A stretch of 64,000 nt of DNA from JAXGZG01 sp050952065 (GTDB lineage: Bacteria; Bacillota; Sulfobacillia; Fermentithermobacillales; Fermentithermobacillaceae), in assembly GCA_050952065.1 (NCBI GenBank), contig JBMNKF010000007.1, positions 310,001 through 374,000 of the forward strand. Reading direction: 5' to 3'. Below the pieces are notes generated by a model, which worked only from the letters and a program-made list of their open reading frames with translations, did no database searches and was not told the DNA's origin. Below are positions 40,398 to 49,386 of this stretch, one piece after another; position 1 is the first letter of the stretch, and each line of letters begins with the position of its first letter. Made by a program: the position numbers and the translations under genes.

Positions 40398-43109
40398 CTA
40401 CGAATCAGACTCACCGTAAGCTTCAACCAAAAGCCTCACCGCTTCAGAAACGGCCTCTTGCATGGATTCGTTGATCTTCTCAGGGTGACGTCCTCCCGCT
40501 TGGGCCATGTGCCGTTTCCCTCCACCTGAACCCCCCAGGCTTGACGCTCCCTTTCTGACTATTGTTACGGCGTCGACTCCTCTGGCCGCCTCCTCTTCTG
40601 AAACCATGACCAAAAGGAAACTCCGTCCGTCTCTCACGGAACCCAGGATAACTACCGAACAGCCGCCATTTTTCAGAAGGTCTCCGAGTTCCCTTAGCTC
40701 GTTCACTTCTAGTGAGTCCTGACGATAAGACACGACCTTTCGGTTCCCGGCCTTGTCTACCGTCAATGCTCTTGTCAGGAGTCTCTCGGCGAGTTCTCCC
40801 AATTTGCCCTTCTTCATTGACGCGACTTGTCGTTCCAGGTCTGACATGGCCGCCAGAATGCTGTCTACCTTCCCAAGTAGGTTATGGGGCTCCACGCCCA
40901 AGCGCTCCGAAACAGCCGAAAGAGTTGCACCCTGTTCTCTCTGTCGAATTAGTGCGGCGCGTCCCGCCACAGCTTCGAGGCGCCGTATCCCGGCGGCAAC
41001 AGATCCTTGAGATGTGATCTGAACTTGTCCGATTTCCCCTGTCCGTGGAACGTGCATTCCCCCGCACAGTTCTTTGGAGTAATCGCCTACGTTCACAACC
41101 CTGACCATTTCCCCGTATTTCTCGCCAAAAAGCGCCGTTGCGTCCGTTTTCTTAGCATCGTCCAATGACATCTCCGCGGCCGTCACAGGAAGGTCTTGCA
41201 TAATGATGTCGTTGACCATATCCTCGACTCTCAAGATTTCCTCATCGCTCAAGGGCGAGAAGTGGCTAAAGTCGAACCTGAGTCGCGAATCCTGCACCAA
41301 GGAGCCAGACTGCTGCGCGTGATCTCCCAAAACGTGCCTGAGGGCTCTGTGGATGAGGTGAGTGGCCGTATGGTGCTGTCTCAACCCTCTCCGTCGCTCG
41401 GGATCGACCCATGCAATGACTTTCTGCCCAACCTTGATGCCCTGTCCCACAACCTTGACCTTGTGAACTATGACACCGCTGGGCGCTTTCTGTACCTCAA
41501 GAACTGAAGCCACACGTGCAAGTGAGTCTCGGGACGAAGGCAACACCCTCAAGTCCCCCGTGTCGCACTCCTGTCCCCCGCTTGTGGCGTAGAACGGTGT
41601 CTTGTCTAATATCACAAGAGCTTCTGTGTCGGTGAGAGCTTCCCGAACCAAGGACCCATTGGATACTATGGCCAATATCAGCGCTTCATGACTTTGGCTG
41701 TGGTATCCAGTAAACGTGGTGGGAGGCAAGTCGCGTGTGAGGTCCCACAGCGAAGATGCATCGCCAAAGTCGTCTTTTCGGTTCTTACGGCTTCGCTCCC
41801 GCTGTAACGCCATCTGTTCCAAAAACCCGGCTTCATCAACTGACAGCCCTTTTTCTCTGGCCATATCTTTGGTTAGGTCTATGGGAAAGCCGTAAGTGTC
41901 ATAGAGAATGAAGGCATCTCTTCCAGACACACTGGTCAGCCCTTGGCTCTTTGTCATCGTCATAATCTCGTCGGCGTGTCTCTGGCCTTCATCCAAGGAG
42001 ATATGGAATCTGGTCTCTTCTTGAGAGAGAAGTTCGGCAATGTAATTCTCATTGTGACATACTTCAGGGTATGCATTGCCCATGATATCTCTAACAACCG
42101 GTACCAGAAGCCCCAAGAAAGGCTCGGATATGCCCAGCACCCGTCCAAATCTTACCGCCCTTCGGAGGATCCTGCGCATAACATAACCTCGGCCCTCGTT
42201 AGAGGGCTGCACACCGTCTGATGCGAGGAATACGCAAGCCCGGATATGGTCGGCAATGACTCTGAACGGGAAAACCGGAGCATCACGACCTTGACGCTTA
42301 TGGCAGATGTCTTCTATTTTCTCAATGATCGGGACAAAAAGGTCGCTTCCGTAGTTGGTGTCTGCTCCCTGAAGTACCGACGCCACCCGCTCAAGGCCTA
42401 ACCCTGTGTCAATAGAAGGTTTGGGAAGTGGGACTATGCTACCGTCTTCATGACGCATGTATTGCATGAACACGAGGTTCCAGACCTCAAGCCAGCGGTC
42501 GCAGTCGCACTGACCCAATCCGCACCCCGGACCGCAGCTGACGTCTTCACCTCGGTCAACCACTATCTCGGAGCACGGACCACAAGGACCGGTATCTCCC
42601 ATTGCCCAGAAGTTGTCCTCTTCGCCCAGTCGGACGATACGCTCTGGCGGCATCGAAGCGATCTCTTGCCATAGGCGGACGGCCTCATCATCATCGCGAT
42701 AGACAGTCACCCACAGCCTGTCCCTGGGGAGTTCCAAGACGTTCGTGAGGTAATCCCACCCAAAGGAAATGGCCTCTGCCTTGAAGTAGTCACCAAAGGA
42801 GAAGTTGCCAAGCATTTCGAAAAACGTGTGATGGCGCCCGGTGAATCCAACGTTGTCTAAGTCGTTATGCTTGCCCCCGGCACGCACACACTTTTGCGAC
42901 GAGACGGCTCGCTGATAGGAGCGCTTTTCCACTCCCAAGAACACGTCTTTGAACTGCACCATTCCGGCGTTCGTGAAGAGAAGCGTCGGGTCCCCATAGG
43001 GTACAAGGGACGAACTGGGAACAACTGTATGCCCTCGCTCCCGGAAAAACTCCAGAAAAGAAGAACGGATTTCTTTGGATGACATTAGTTTGCCAAGTCT
43101 TTGGCTCAT
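40398..43109 (-). CDS. alaS: Alanyl-tRNA synthetase
   Basis: AlaRS charges tRNA-Ala and edits mischarged Ser and Gly. The 903 residues show the class II catalytic domain (SSSLVPYGDPTLLFTNAGMV, RHHTFFEMLGNFSFGDYFK), an editing domain with the zinc-type HHTATHLIH and CGGMHV motifs, and the C-terminal C-Ala domain with the Gly-rich SSLGGSGGGKRHMAQAGG. The ATG at 43109 has GAGGTG; a nearer ATG at 43085 is possible. It starts 6 nt after proS. Confidence 0.97.
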   Translation of the reverse strand: MSQRLGKLMSSKEIRSSFLEFFRERGHTVVPSSSLVPYGDPTLLFTNAGMVQFKDVFLGVEKRSYQRAVSSQKCVRAGGKHNDLDNVGFTGRHHTFFEMLGNFSFGDYFKAEAISFGWDYLTNVLELPRDRLWVTVYRDDDEAVRLWQEIASMPPERIVRLGEEDNFWAMGDTGPCGPCSEIVVDRGEDVSCGPGCGLGQCDCDRWLEVWNLVFMQYMRHEDGSIVPLPKPSIDTGLGLERVASVLQGADTNYGSDLFVPIIEKIEDICHKRQGRDAPVFPFRVIADHIRACVFLASDGVQPSNEGRGYVMRRILRRAVRFGRVLGISEPFLGLLVPVVRDIMGNAYPEVCHNENYIAELLSQEETRFHISLDEGQRHADEIMTMTKSQGLTSVSGRDAFILYDTYGFPIDLTKDMAREKGLSVDEAGFLEQMALQRERSRKNRKDDFGDASSLWDLTRDLPPTTFTGYHSQSHEALILAIVSNGSLVREALTDTEALVILDKTPFYATSGGQECDTGDLRVLPSSRDSLARVASVLEVQKAPSGVIVHKVKVVGQGIKVGQKVIAWVDPERRRGLRQHHTATHLIHRALRHVLGDHAQQSGSLVQDSRLRFDFSHFSPLSDEEILRVEDMVNDIIMQDLPVTAAEMSLDDAKKTDATALFGEKYGEMVRVVNVGDYSKELCGGMHVPRTGEIGQVQITSQGSVAAGIRRLEAVAGRAALIRQREQGATLSAVSERLGVEPHNLLGKVDSILAAMSDLERQVASMKKGKLGELAERLLTRALTVDKAGNRKVVSYRQDSLEVNELRELGDLLKNGGCSVVILGSVRDGRSFLLVMVSEEEAARGVDAVTIVRKGASSLGGSGGGKRHMAQAGGRHPEKINESMQEAVSEAVRLLVEAYGESDS

Positions 43110-43115
43110 CTATTG

Positions 43116-44849
43116 CTACACCTCTTCTGGTGCGTAGGTTGACATCTCCCGGTCAATGATCTGACGTATAGTTTCGTCCAGTTCCTCTAGGCCCACAATC
43201 CGAGAATCATCGTCACGACGAAGCTTGACCTCTACACCGCCTTGTTTCAGGCTCCGCTCCGATATTGTCAAGCGTATCGGCATACCCAACAAATCGGCGT
43301 CATTGAACTTGACTCCGGCGGATTCATCCCTGTCATCGTACAGCACTTCAACGCCACGTTTACCGAGGCGAGCGTAGATATCTTCGGCCACATTTCTAAC
43401 CTTGTCTGAGGTCGCCAATGAGACCATATGCACGTGGTATGGAGTTACGCTCATTGGCCAAACGATGCCTCGCTCATCGTGGTTTTCCTGAACGATACAG
43501 GCCAAGAGGCGCCCAACGCCCATACCGTAGCAACCCATCACTAAGGGCTTCAGGCTCCCATCCTGGTCTTGGAAGTTGGCGCCCATGCTCTTGGAGTACC
43601 TTGTTCCGAGCTTGAAGGTATTGCCTATCTCGACTCCGCGCCTGAGAGTGAGGTTCTCACCACAAGTCAGACACAGGTCTCCTTCCCTGGCGGCGGCTAT
43701 ATCGGCAGTGAGGTCAACTTGGAAATCTCTGCCGGGCACCACGCATTTCAAGTGGAAGTCTTTCTCGTTGGCACCGGCCACGTATCCGCGGGTATCCAAC
43801 AGGCTGTCATCGCTAACTACCTTCATTCCGCAAATACCCACAGGCGACATATACCCTTGAACCAACCCCAGGGACTCTAGCTCGTCTCGTTCGGCGAACC
43901 GGATCTCCGACACCTTGAGATGGTTTGCCAGTTTGTTCTCGTTGACGTCGAGATCGCCTCTAATGACCACCATTACGGCATTGTCCTTGGCCATGTAGAC
44001 CATGGTTTTGATAGTCTCTCTGGGATCAACCGACAGGAACTCCCCTACAAGAGCGATGGTGTTCATTCCGGGGGTGGCGACTTTGGATATCGGGGGCACC
44101 TCTTGGCCATCTTCCTTGGGAGTATAGTTCTTGTCTATAGTGGCCGTGTCTCTGTTGGCCGCATAACCGCATTTCGGGCACAACAACAGAGTGTCCTCGC
44201 CGTATTCCGTAAGGTACGTGAACTCGTGAGCTCCAGTCCCGCCCATCATCCCCACTTCACCCAGCACTTGAACTGCGGGAACGCCGCATGATTTGCATAT
44301 GCGCAGGTATGCTTCGCACATGAGCGGATAGTACTCATCCAAGCCCCGCTCGTTACTGTGGAAGCTATAGGCGTCCTTCATGATGAACTCCCGAACTCTT
44401 ATGAGTCCCGCCCTAGACCGGGGTTCGTCACGGAATTTGGTTTGAATATGGTAAACGACCAGTGGCAGCTGCTTGTAGGAATCGATGTATCGCCTAGCCA
44501 GGTCGGTGACGGTTTCTTCGTGGGTCATGGCAAGCACCATATCTCTCCCGGAACGATCCTTCATCCGAACCAGCTCTGGTCCGACGCTGTACCAACGGCC
44601 CGATTCCTTCCACAGTTCTGCCGGGTGGACTACGGGCATATTGAGTTCCTGGCCCATAATCCTGTCCATTTCTCGCCGCATTATGTCCTCGATCTTTCGG
44701 ATGCTTCTCCAGGCAAAAGGCATATAATTGTATATGCCTGCGGCCACTCTTGAGATGAGAGCAGCTCTCAGCATCAGACTATGGGATGGAAGATCGGCCT
44801 CGGCAGGAATCTCTCGAAGGGTCTTCCCGAACCTCTGTGACATTCTCAT
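43116..44849 (-). CDS. proS: Prolyl-tRNA synthetase (bacterial type with editing domain)
   Basis: ProRS charges tRNA-Pro. Class II motifs include TKFRDEPRSRAGLIRVREF and GCYGMGVGRLLACIVQ. The central insertion (about residues 230-390, with GDLDVNENKLANHL and GYMSPVGICGMKVVSDDS) is the editing domain that clears Ala-tRNA-Pro. The 577-residue length is standard. The ATG follows GGAGGT. A consensus promoter lies just upstream; alaS follows, making a synthetase operon. Confidence 0.97.
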   Translation of the reverse strand: MRMSQRFGKTLREIPAEADLPSHSLMLRAALISRVAAGIYNYMPFAWRSIRKIEDIMRREMDRIMGQELNMPVVHPAELWKESGRWYSVGPELVRMKDRSGRDMVLAMTHEETVTDLARRYIDSYKQLPLVVYHIQTKFRDEPRSRAGLIRVREFIMKDAYSFHSNERGLDEYYPLMCEAYLRICKSCGVPAVQVLGEVGMMGGTGAHEFTYLTEYGEDTLLLCPKCGYAANRDTATIDKNYTPKEDGQEVPPISKVATPGMNTIALVGEFLSVDPRETIKTMVYMAKDNAVMVVIRGDLDVNENKLANHLKVSEIRFAERDELESLGLVQGYMSPVGICGMKVVSDDSLLDTRGYVAGANEKDFHLKCVVPGRDFQVDLTADIAAAREGDLCLTCGENLTLRRGVEIGNTFKLGTRYSKSMGANFQDQDGSLKPLVMGCYGMGVGRLLACIVQENHDERGIVWPMSVTPYHVHMVSLATSDKVRNVAEDIYARLGKRGVEVLYDDRDESAGVKFNDADLLGMPIRLTISERSLKQGGVEVKLRRDDDSRIVGLEELDETIRQIIDREMSTYAPEEV

Positions 44850-44897
44850 GGGGTGGTACCTCCAGTGTTTTCTGTAAAGCCGCCAAAGGTTAAGGAG

Positions 44898-44926
44898 ATT
44901 ATATCCATCATGGATCTGAGGGTCAA
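44898..44926 (-). promoter_or_regulatory. Sigma-A promoter for proS-alaS
   Basis: TTGACC and a perfect TATAAT on the minus strand are separated by exactly 17 nt. The -35 overlaps the stop of the upstream MFS gene. The start codon of proS is about 49 nt downstream. No T-box is visible in this short leader. Confidence 0.75.
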
Positions 44927-46128
44927 TTTGCCAAGGCTCTCTCGACCCTGGAAAGCCGCATGCTGTACATCATAGACGCGACCGCCATTGCCGCCCCAAA
45001 GAAGAACACGGTGGCGGCTCCTGCCCTATCCCACAGAAATCCCCCTAAGATCGGCACAGACACTCCGGTGATATGGTTGATGGTGCTGCCCATCGCATAG
45101 GCTGACGATAGCATCCCCTTCGGGGCGATCTTACCCAGATGCGTCGTTATGGCTACATCGAACCCAACTAAGCCGTTGTCCAGAATGTAGACGACATAGA
45201 GGGAAATCGGGCTCTTGAGAAACGCGTAGCTCATGAAAAGGCACGCTACTATTGAGTAGTTTACCACGAGGCTTCTCTGTTCGCCCCATCGGTCAATTAT
45301 CTTGCCCAGCACAGGCCTAGTGAATATTGCCACTAGGCTTGAGACCGCGGTCAGAAGAACCATGGTCGAGACGCTAGTCTTGAAGACTTCCACCAGGAGG
45401 TACCCGCCGAATGTTCCCGTGACGTGACGTCGAACGCCGCCTAAGAGAGTCATGACATAGTAGCTCATGTATCTTGGGTTGTAGTTCATTGCGCTTCTCC
45501 CGGCCCGGATGCCCGGCATTCTTCTGGCAAGCACCGCAATGCCTCCAACCAAGGCGATTCCCGAAGCCATTAGGTGCAAGAGACCGTATTTTGTTGCACC
45601 TCCCAGTCTAGTTATGGCCATTACGGCCAATAGGGAAACCAATGACGCGGCGGCCGCACCGCTGTTGAGTTGACCCATGCGGGTGGCTCTCTCTTTAGGT
45701 AACGAGGACTTCACGATTATCGACTGCTGAACCGGGTAGAAAAGGTGAAATCCTGTAGAAAGTACCAAGGTCGCAACAACCAGCATCGGGAAACTGAAGG
45801 TCACTGCGTGCAGCAGCAGTCCCAACGATGCCACAAGAATACAGATTCCTGCCCAGACATTCTCTCTGAAGTAACCTGACACTACTGCCAAAGGGGCAGT
45901 GAGAAGGCCAGGCACTTCGCGTATTCCTTGCACGAAACCGAGCTGAGCCGGTTGAACGCCTAAGACTTCCACGACGAAATTGTTAAAAATCCCTCGCTGA
46001 AGACCGAGCCCGAGTTCCAGAGCTACAGTGGCCCTAAATACATGCCGGAAGACTGAATGTCGAGATTCTTCGTTCAAGGACTCCTGATCTGCGTCTTTCT
46101 CCGTTGACACATCTTCTAGTCCGTTCAC
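44923..46128 (-). CDS. Major facilitator superfamily transporter
   Basis: The 401 residues contain about twelve hydrophobic segments in two halves with a basic cytoplasmic loop between them (RMPGIRAGRSA). The MFS loop signature appears as GKIIDRWGEQRSLV. An acidic N-terminal tail of some 25 residues precedes the first helix. The GTG start follows GGTGAT. Substrate unknown. It is the downstream partner of another MFS gene on the same strand, 56 nt apart; the two are not close copies. Confidence 0.85.
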   Translation of the reverse strand: MNGLEDVSTEKDADQESLNEESRHSVFRHVFRATVALELGLGLQRGIFNNFVVEVLGVQPAQLGFVQGIREVPGLLTAPLAVVSGYFRENVWAGICILVASLGLLLHAVTFSFPMLVVATLVLSTGFHLFYPVQQSIIVKSSLPKERATRMGQLNSGAAAASLVSLLAVMAITRLGGATKYGLLHLMASGIALVGGIAVLARRMPGIRAGRSAMNYNPRYMSYYVMTLLGGVRRHVTGTFGGYLLVEVFKTSVSTMVLLTAVSSLVAIFTRPVLGKIIDRWGEQRSLVVNYSIVACLFMSYAFLKSPISLYVVYILDNGLVGFDVAITTHLGKIAPKGMLSSAYAMGSTINHITGVSVPILGGFLWDRAGAATVFFFGAAMAVASMMYSMRLSRVERALAN

Positions 46129-46184
46129 TTGATCACCGACTCTCTCTTGTTCTCGCTAATCTGTGCGGGCTTCACCAAGCCTCT

Positions 46185-47540
46185 CTATGCCTTGTCGCGT
46201 TCGGCGATCCTCTTTTCTACAAAACTCAGGGCAAGGAACCCGAAACTGGCCACGAACCGCATGGCGGCGCAAATCATGAACGCCCAGAAATAGCCGAAAG
46301 CGTTCAGGAGTCCCACGCCTATCATTGGCGCAAATATGGCCGATGCGTTGACCGCAGTAGTGTAATATGCGATGTAAGTTGCCTTATTGTCCTCCGGAGT
46401 GACCTCAAGAAGTGTATTGAAAAGGGCCAGGTTTACTCCGGAAAAAACCGCTCCTGTGAGCATGTTGAACCCGGCCACCATAGCTAGGCTCTTAGAGAGC
46501 GCGTATGCCAAAGGCACGATGAATATGAGTACGCTGGACATGAACAGGGTTCTGAGGTTGCCGTACTTATTCATCTTCTTAACCCAGAACCCGTAGCCCA
46601 CCAATGAGCCGCTAGTGTTGGCCAGGTTCAGAAGGCTTACCCACATATTGTTGGCGTTAAGCACTTTGGTTTGATACAGAGTGAAAAGTGGCCAAGGAGT
46701 CTGCCAAGACATGTAAAAAGCGATAGACGCCACTGTGTAGCGGATGAAAGGCCCGTGTTTCACTATGCCCGCGATGTCCCTGCGGATAAGTTGTAAGAGC
46801 CCCGTCTTCTCTGAAGACTCCGGCGAAGGGATCGCAGGAGCGTCAGTGGACGCCACGGCTCCAGGCATAGTCGGAAGATCCACAGTGGACTCGTCAATGG
46901 CGTTGAAGACGCGGATCTCCAAGAGCGTAAACAAAAAGGTTCCAGCGAAGGCTACTTGGTATCCTATGGGGAACCCAATGATGTCGATCATTCGCCCAGT
47001 CAGGAGCACAACCACGGTACCCACGATGTTCATGATCCGGTTCCTGCTGGCAAAGGCAGCGGCACGCTTGGAGGCCGGCACAAGCCTTGAGATGAAAGCT
47101 TGCCATCCCACATTAGCGATGGAAGCGGGGGCATTCATGGCGGTGGCGGCAAGAACCAAGAGCCAAGCCCTCTTGTCAGGAGTAAAGAACGGAATGGTGG
47201 CCATGAACAGGTAGAAGACTTTCTGAGCCAATATGAACGCCGCCACAGTCCTTTGTTTCTTGGACTTGCCATCGATAAACTTCCCGCCCGGAATCATGGA
47301 GAGAAGGCTCACTAGGGCAGGGGCCGATGATAGAAGCCCTACCTGGAACTCGCTGGCTCCAAGTTTCACGGCGAAAATGCCCACAAAAGGAGAGGCCATA
47401 TTCAGCGCAAGTATAGAAGCAACCCCGTGATAGACATTAATACGGATATTTCTTTCGAGCCTCTCGGCGGCGGGCTTGTCTGTGGCTTTGTCCGCTAAGT
47501 CCCTCTTAAATTGGAGGAACCGGGCCCGGATATTAGTCAT
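46185..47540 (-). CDS. Major facilitator superfamily transporter
   Basis: The 451-residue protein has about twelve hydrophobic segments; the loop after helix 2 reads GKFIDGKSKKQRT, a variant MFS motif A. A polar loop of about 30 residues rich in Ser, Pro and Glu joins the halves (SSEKTGLLQLIRRD). The ATG follows GGAGG. Substrate unknown; sugar or drug efflux would both fit. The adjacent MFS gene may be cotranscribed. Confidence 0.85.
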   Translation of the reverse strand: MTNIRARFLQFKRDLADKATDKPAAERLERNIRINVYHGVASILALNMASPFVGIFAVKLGASEFQVGLLSSAPALVSLLSMIPGGKFIDGKSKKQRTVAAFILAQKVFYLFMATIPFFTPDKRAWLLVLAATAMNAPASIANVGWQAFISRLVPASKRAAAFASRNRIMNIVGTVVVLLTGRMIDIIGFPIGYQVAFAGTFLFTLLEIRVFNAIDESTVDLPTMPGAVASTDAPAIPSPESSEKTGLLQLIRRDIAGIVKHGPFIRYTVASIAFYMSWQTPWPLFTLYQTKVLNANNMWVSLLNLANTSGSLVGYGFWVKKMNKYGNLRTLFMSSVLIFIVPLAYALSKSLAMVAGFNMLTGAVFSGVNLALFNTLLEVTPEDNKATYIAYYTTAVNASAIFAPMIGVGLLNAFGYFWAFMICAAMRFVASFGFLALSFVEKRIAERDKA

Positions 47541-47606
47541 TGGATTGTCCTCCGGCTCAATATCTCTCTGCGTATGGGCACTTGATCGAATTATATCAGA
47601 ACCGAC

Positions 47607-48320
47607 CTATCTGAATAGAGAGGCCAGGCAAGAAAGTAGAGGAGCCAGGAACACGGCCGGAAGAAGGTTAGCGACTCTTATCTGTTTGATCTCCAGCATG
47701 CTGAGGCCAACGGCAAACACCAAGACGCCGCCTGTAGCCGTAGACTCAGCAACTATAAACTCTGTCAAGACACTTTGAAACACGCTGGCGCCCAGAGTCA
47801 ACCCTCCTTGGTATACGGCCAGCGGAAGCGCGGCAAAGCTGACTCCTATGCCCAGGGACGAACCGAAGGCAAGAGCCGCAAATCCGTCGATCACGGCCTT
47901 TACCGTTAGGGTAGTGTAATCCCCCAGGAGTCCATCTTGAATAGACCCCATGATAGCCATCGGACCAATACACACCAAGAGAGAGGTAGTGACGAAACCT
48001 TGGGCAAATTGCCCCTGACCTGAGGTAGGGGCGCCCGAACGGTTATTCCCCGTGACGATGCGCTCCATGGCATCGCCTAGGCGTTTCACCCTAAGGTCTA
48101 GGTTAAGGAATTCGCCGATGATTCCGCCTAGGACTAAGGCGCCTAGGACGATCAGGATGTTCTTCGTATCCAAAGTCATCTTTAGGCCAATTGCCGCGGT
48201 AGCGAGGCCCAATCCGTCCAATGCAGTTTGCCTCACCCGGTTCGGCATGCGGGCTCCGAATAAAGTTCCAATAAGGCCCCCGGCCGCTATGGCAAGGGCG
48301 TTTATGAGAGTACCCGTCAT
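47607..48320 (-). CDS. DUF554 family membrane protein (YdfK-like)
   Basis: A polytopic protein of 237 residues with TGTLINALAIAAGGLIGTLF at the start and FVTTSLLVCIGPMAIMGSIQ, DFYxx-like Gly-rich segments typical of DUF554. These proteins have about seven helices and no proven function; transport is presumed. It starts 4 nt after the aldo/keto reductase gene, so the two are probably cotranscribed. Confidence 0.9.
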   Translation of the reverse strand: MTGTLINALAIAAGGLIGTLFGARMPNRVRQTALDGLGLATAAIGLKMTLDTKNILIVLGALVLGGIIGEFLNLDLRVKRLGDAMERIVTGNNRSGAPTSGQGQFAQGFVTTSLLVCIGPMAIMGSIQDGLLGDYTTLTVKAVIDGFAALAFGSSLGIGVSFAALPLAVYQGGLTLGASVFQSVLTEFIVAESTATGGVLVFAVGLSMLEIKQIRVANLLPAVFLAPLLSCLASLFR

Positions 48321-48324
48321 CTGA

Positions 48325-49281
48325 CTAGATCAACCTTATCGCAAACTGAGGGCACACAGGAGCGCAATAGCCGCAGAGAATGCATTTGTCTCTCCGGTTC
48401 TGGGCCTTCCCGTCAACTACAGTCATAGCGAAGTTGGGACAGGTTTGTACGCACTTTCCGCAACCCTCACAGAAGGCCTGAATGATGAGCTTCTTTGCCC
48501 TATACGTGCGTTCAGCCAGTTCTTCGGGGACCTCTTCATCATTGAACAGCATGAGGTTCATGTCCAGTTCGTCTTTTCTGACCATGCCAACGGCCACCGA
48601 CGAAATTCCTGGAAGGTTTCTCACGTAATCAAGGGCGCCCTTTCGATCTCCCAAGAGGTTGCCGCCTCCCAATGCCTTCATGGCGAAAAGGCCCTTGCCT
48701 GCCCTGAACGCGCTTCCTATGGCTTCGACCATGTCGTCTTTTGAACCATGCAGTATGCCTAGACCGGCAACGTTTATGATGGGAAAAACAACGTCCACGG
48801 CATCCTGGGAAATGGAAGCTTGTACCACATCCACCGAGTGAGTGGAAATACCCACTGCCCGCACGAGACCTCGCGCTTTCATATCCCAAAGGCAATCGAG
48901 AGCACCTTTTCTTTCTTCAAACACTTTGCGGTCCACTCGGGCCGCGTGCAGGAGGAATATGTCGATGACATCTCGGTCCAAAGAGGCCCTGGCTTCCTGA
49001 ACGGCCGTTTCCATATCGCTGTAAGAGGCTGCCGCAGATTTGGTTGAGATGATGACTTCACTGGCTTTGCCTTTGAGTCTATCCAAAGCCCTGCGTATGT
49101 GCGGGTACGTGCGGTATGACTGGGCGGTGTCCAGGAAATTGATGCCCCCCAAGACCCCTTCGACAATCAAATCGGCTCCTTCTTCGGGGGGCAGCCCAAA
49201 CTGGTTAGGTCCCATAGGAAGGACGCCGAAACACAGTTGACTGACCTCGAGACCAGTTCCGCCGAGACTTTTTTTGAGCAA
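48325..49281 (-). CDS. Aldo/keto reductase with C-terminal 4Fe-4S ferredoxin domain (paralogue)
   Basis: It has the same layout as the protein at 37016-37963: an aldo/keto reductase barrel (NFLDTAQSYRTYPHIRRAL, IFLLHAARV, GIST-HSV type strand) plus two Cys4 clusters at the C-terminus (CEGCGKCVQTCPNF and CILCGYCAPVCPQF). The TTG at 49281 is chosen since GGAGGGG lies 6 nt upstream and the protein then begins MLKKSLGGTGLEVS. Substrate unknown. Confidence 0.87.
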   Translation of the reverse strand: MLKKSLGGTGLEVSQLCFGVLPMGPNQFGLPPEEGADLIVEGVLGGINFLDTAQSYRTYPHIRRALDRLKGKASEVIISTKSAAASYSDMETAVQEARASLDRDVIDIFLLHAARVDRKVFEERKGALDCLWDMKARGLVRAVGISTHSVDVVQASISQDAVDVVFPIINVAGLGILHGSKDDMVEAIGSAFRAGKGLFAMKALGGGNLLGDRKGALDYVRNLPGISSVAVGMVRKDELDMNLMLFNDEEVPEELAERTYRAKKLIIQAFCEGCGKCVQTCPNFAMTVVDGKAQNRRDKCILCGYCAPVCPQFAIRLI

Positions 49282-49386
49282 GCAAGACCCCTCCGACAAT
49301 CAAAGTGCTTTCTCTTGCGCCCCACCGGGCGCCCGGCACCGAATTGACCGGGCCCCTGGTAAGGCAGATTCTATCATTAGGTTCGA

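Noticed and set aside
44851..44860. GGGTGGTACC on the plus strand, like a T-box core
   Set aside because: It lacks the CGCG ending, has no Stem I or terminator, and reads away from proS; it overlaps the proS ribosome site.
49320..49366. GC-rich imperfect inverted repeat after the M24 peptidase gene
   Set aside because: One mismatch in the stem and no T-rich tail on the minus strand; not a convincing terminator.
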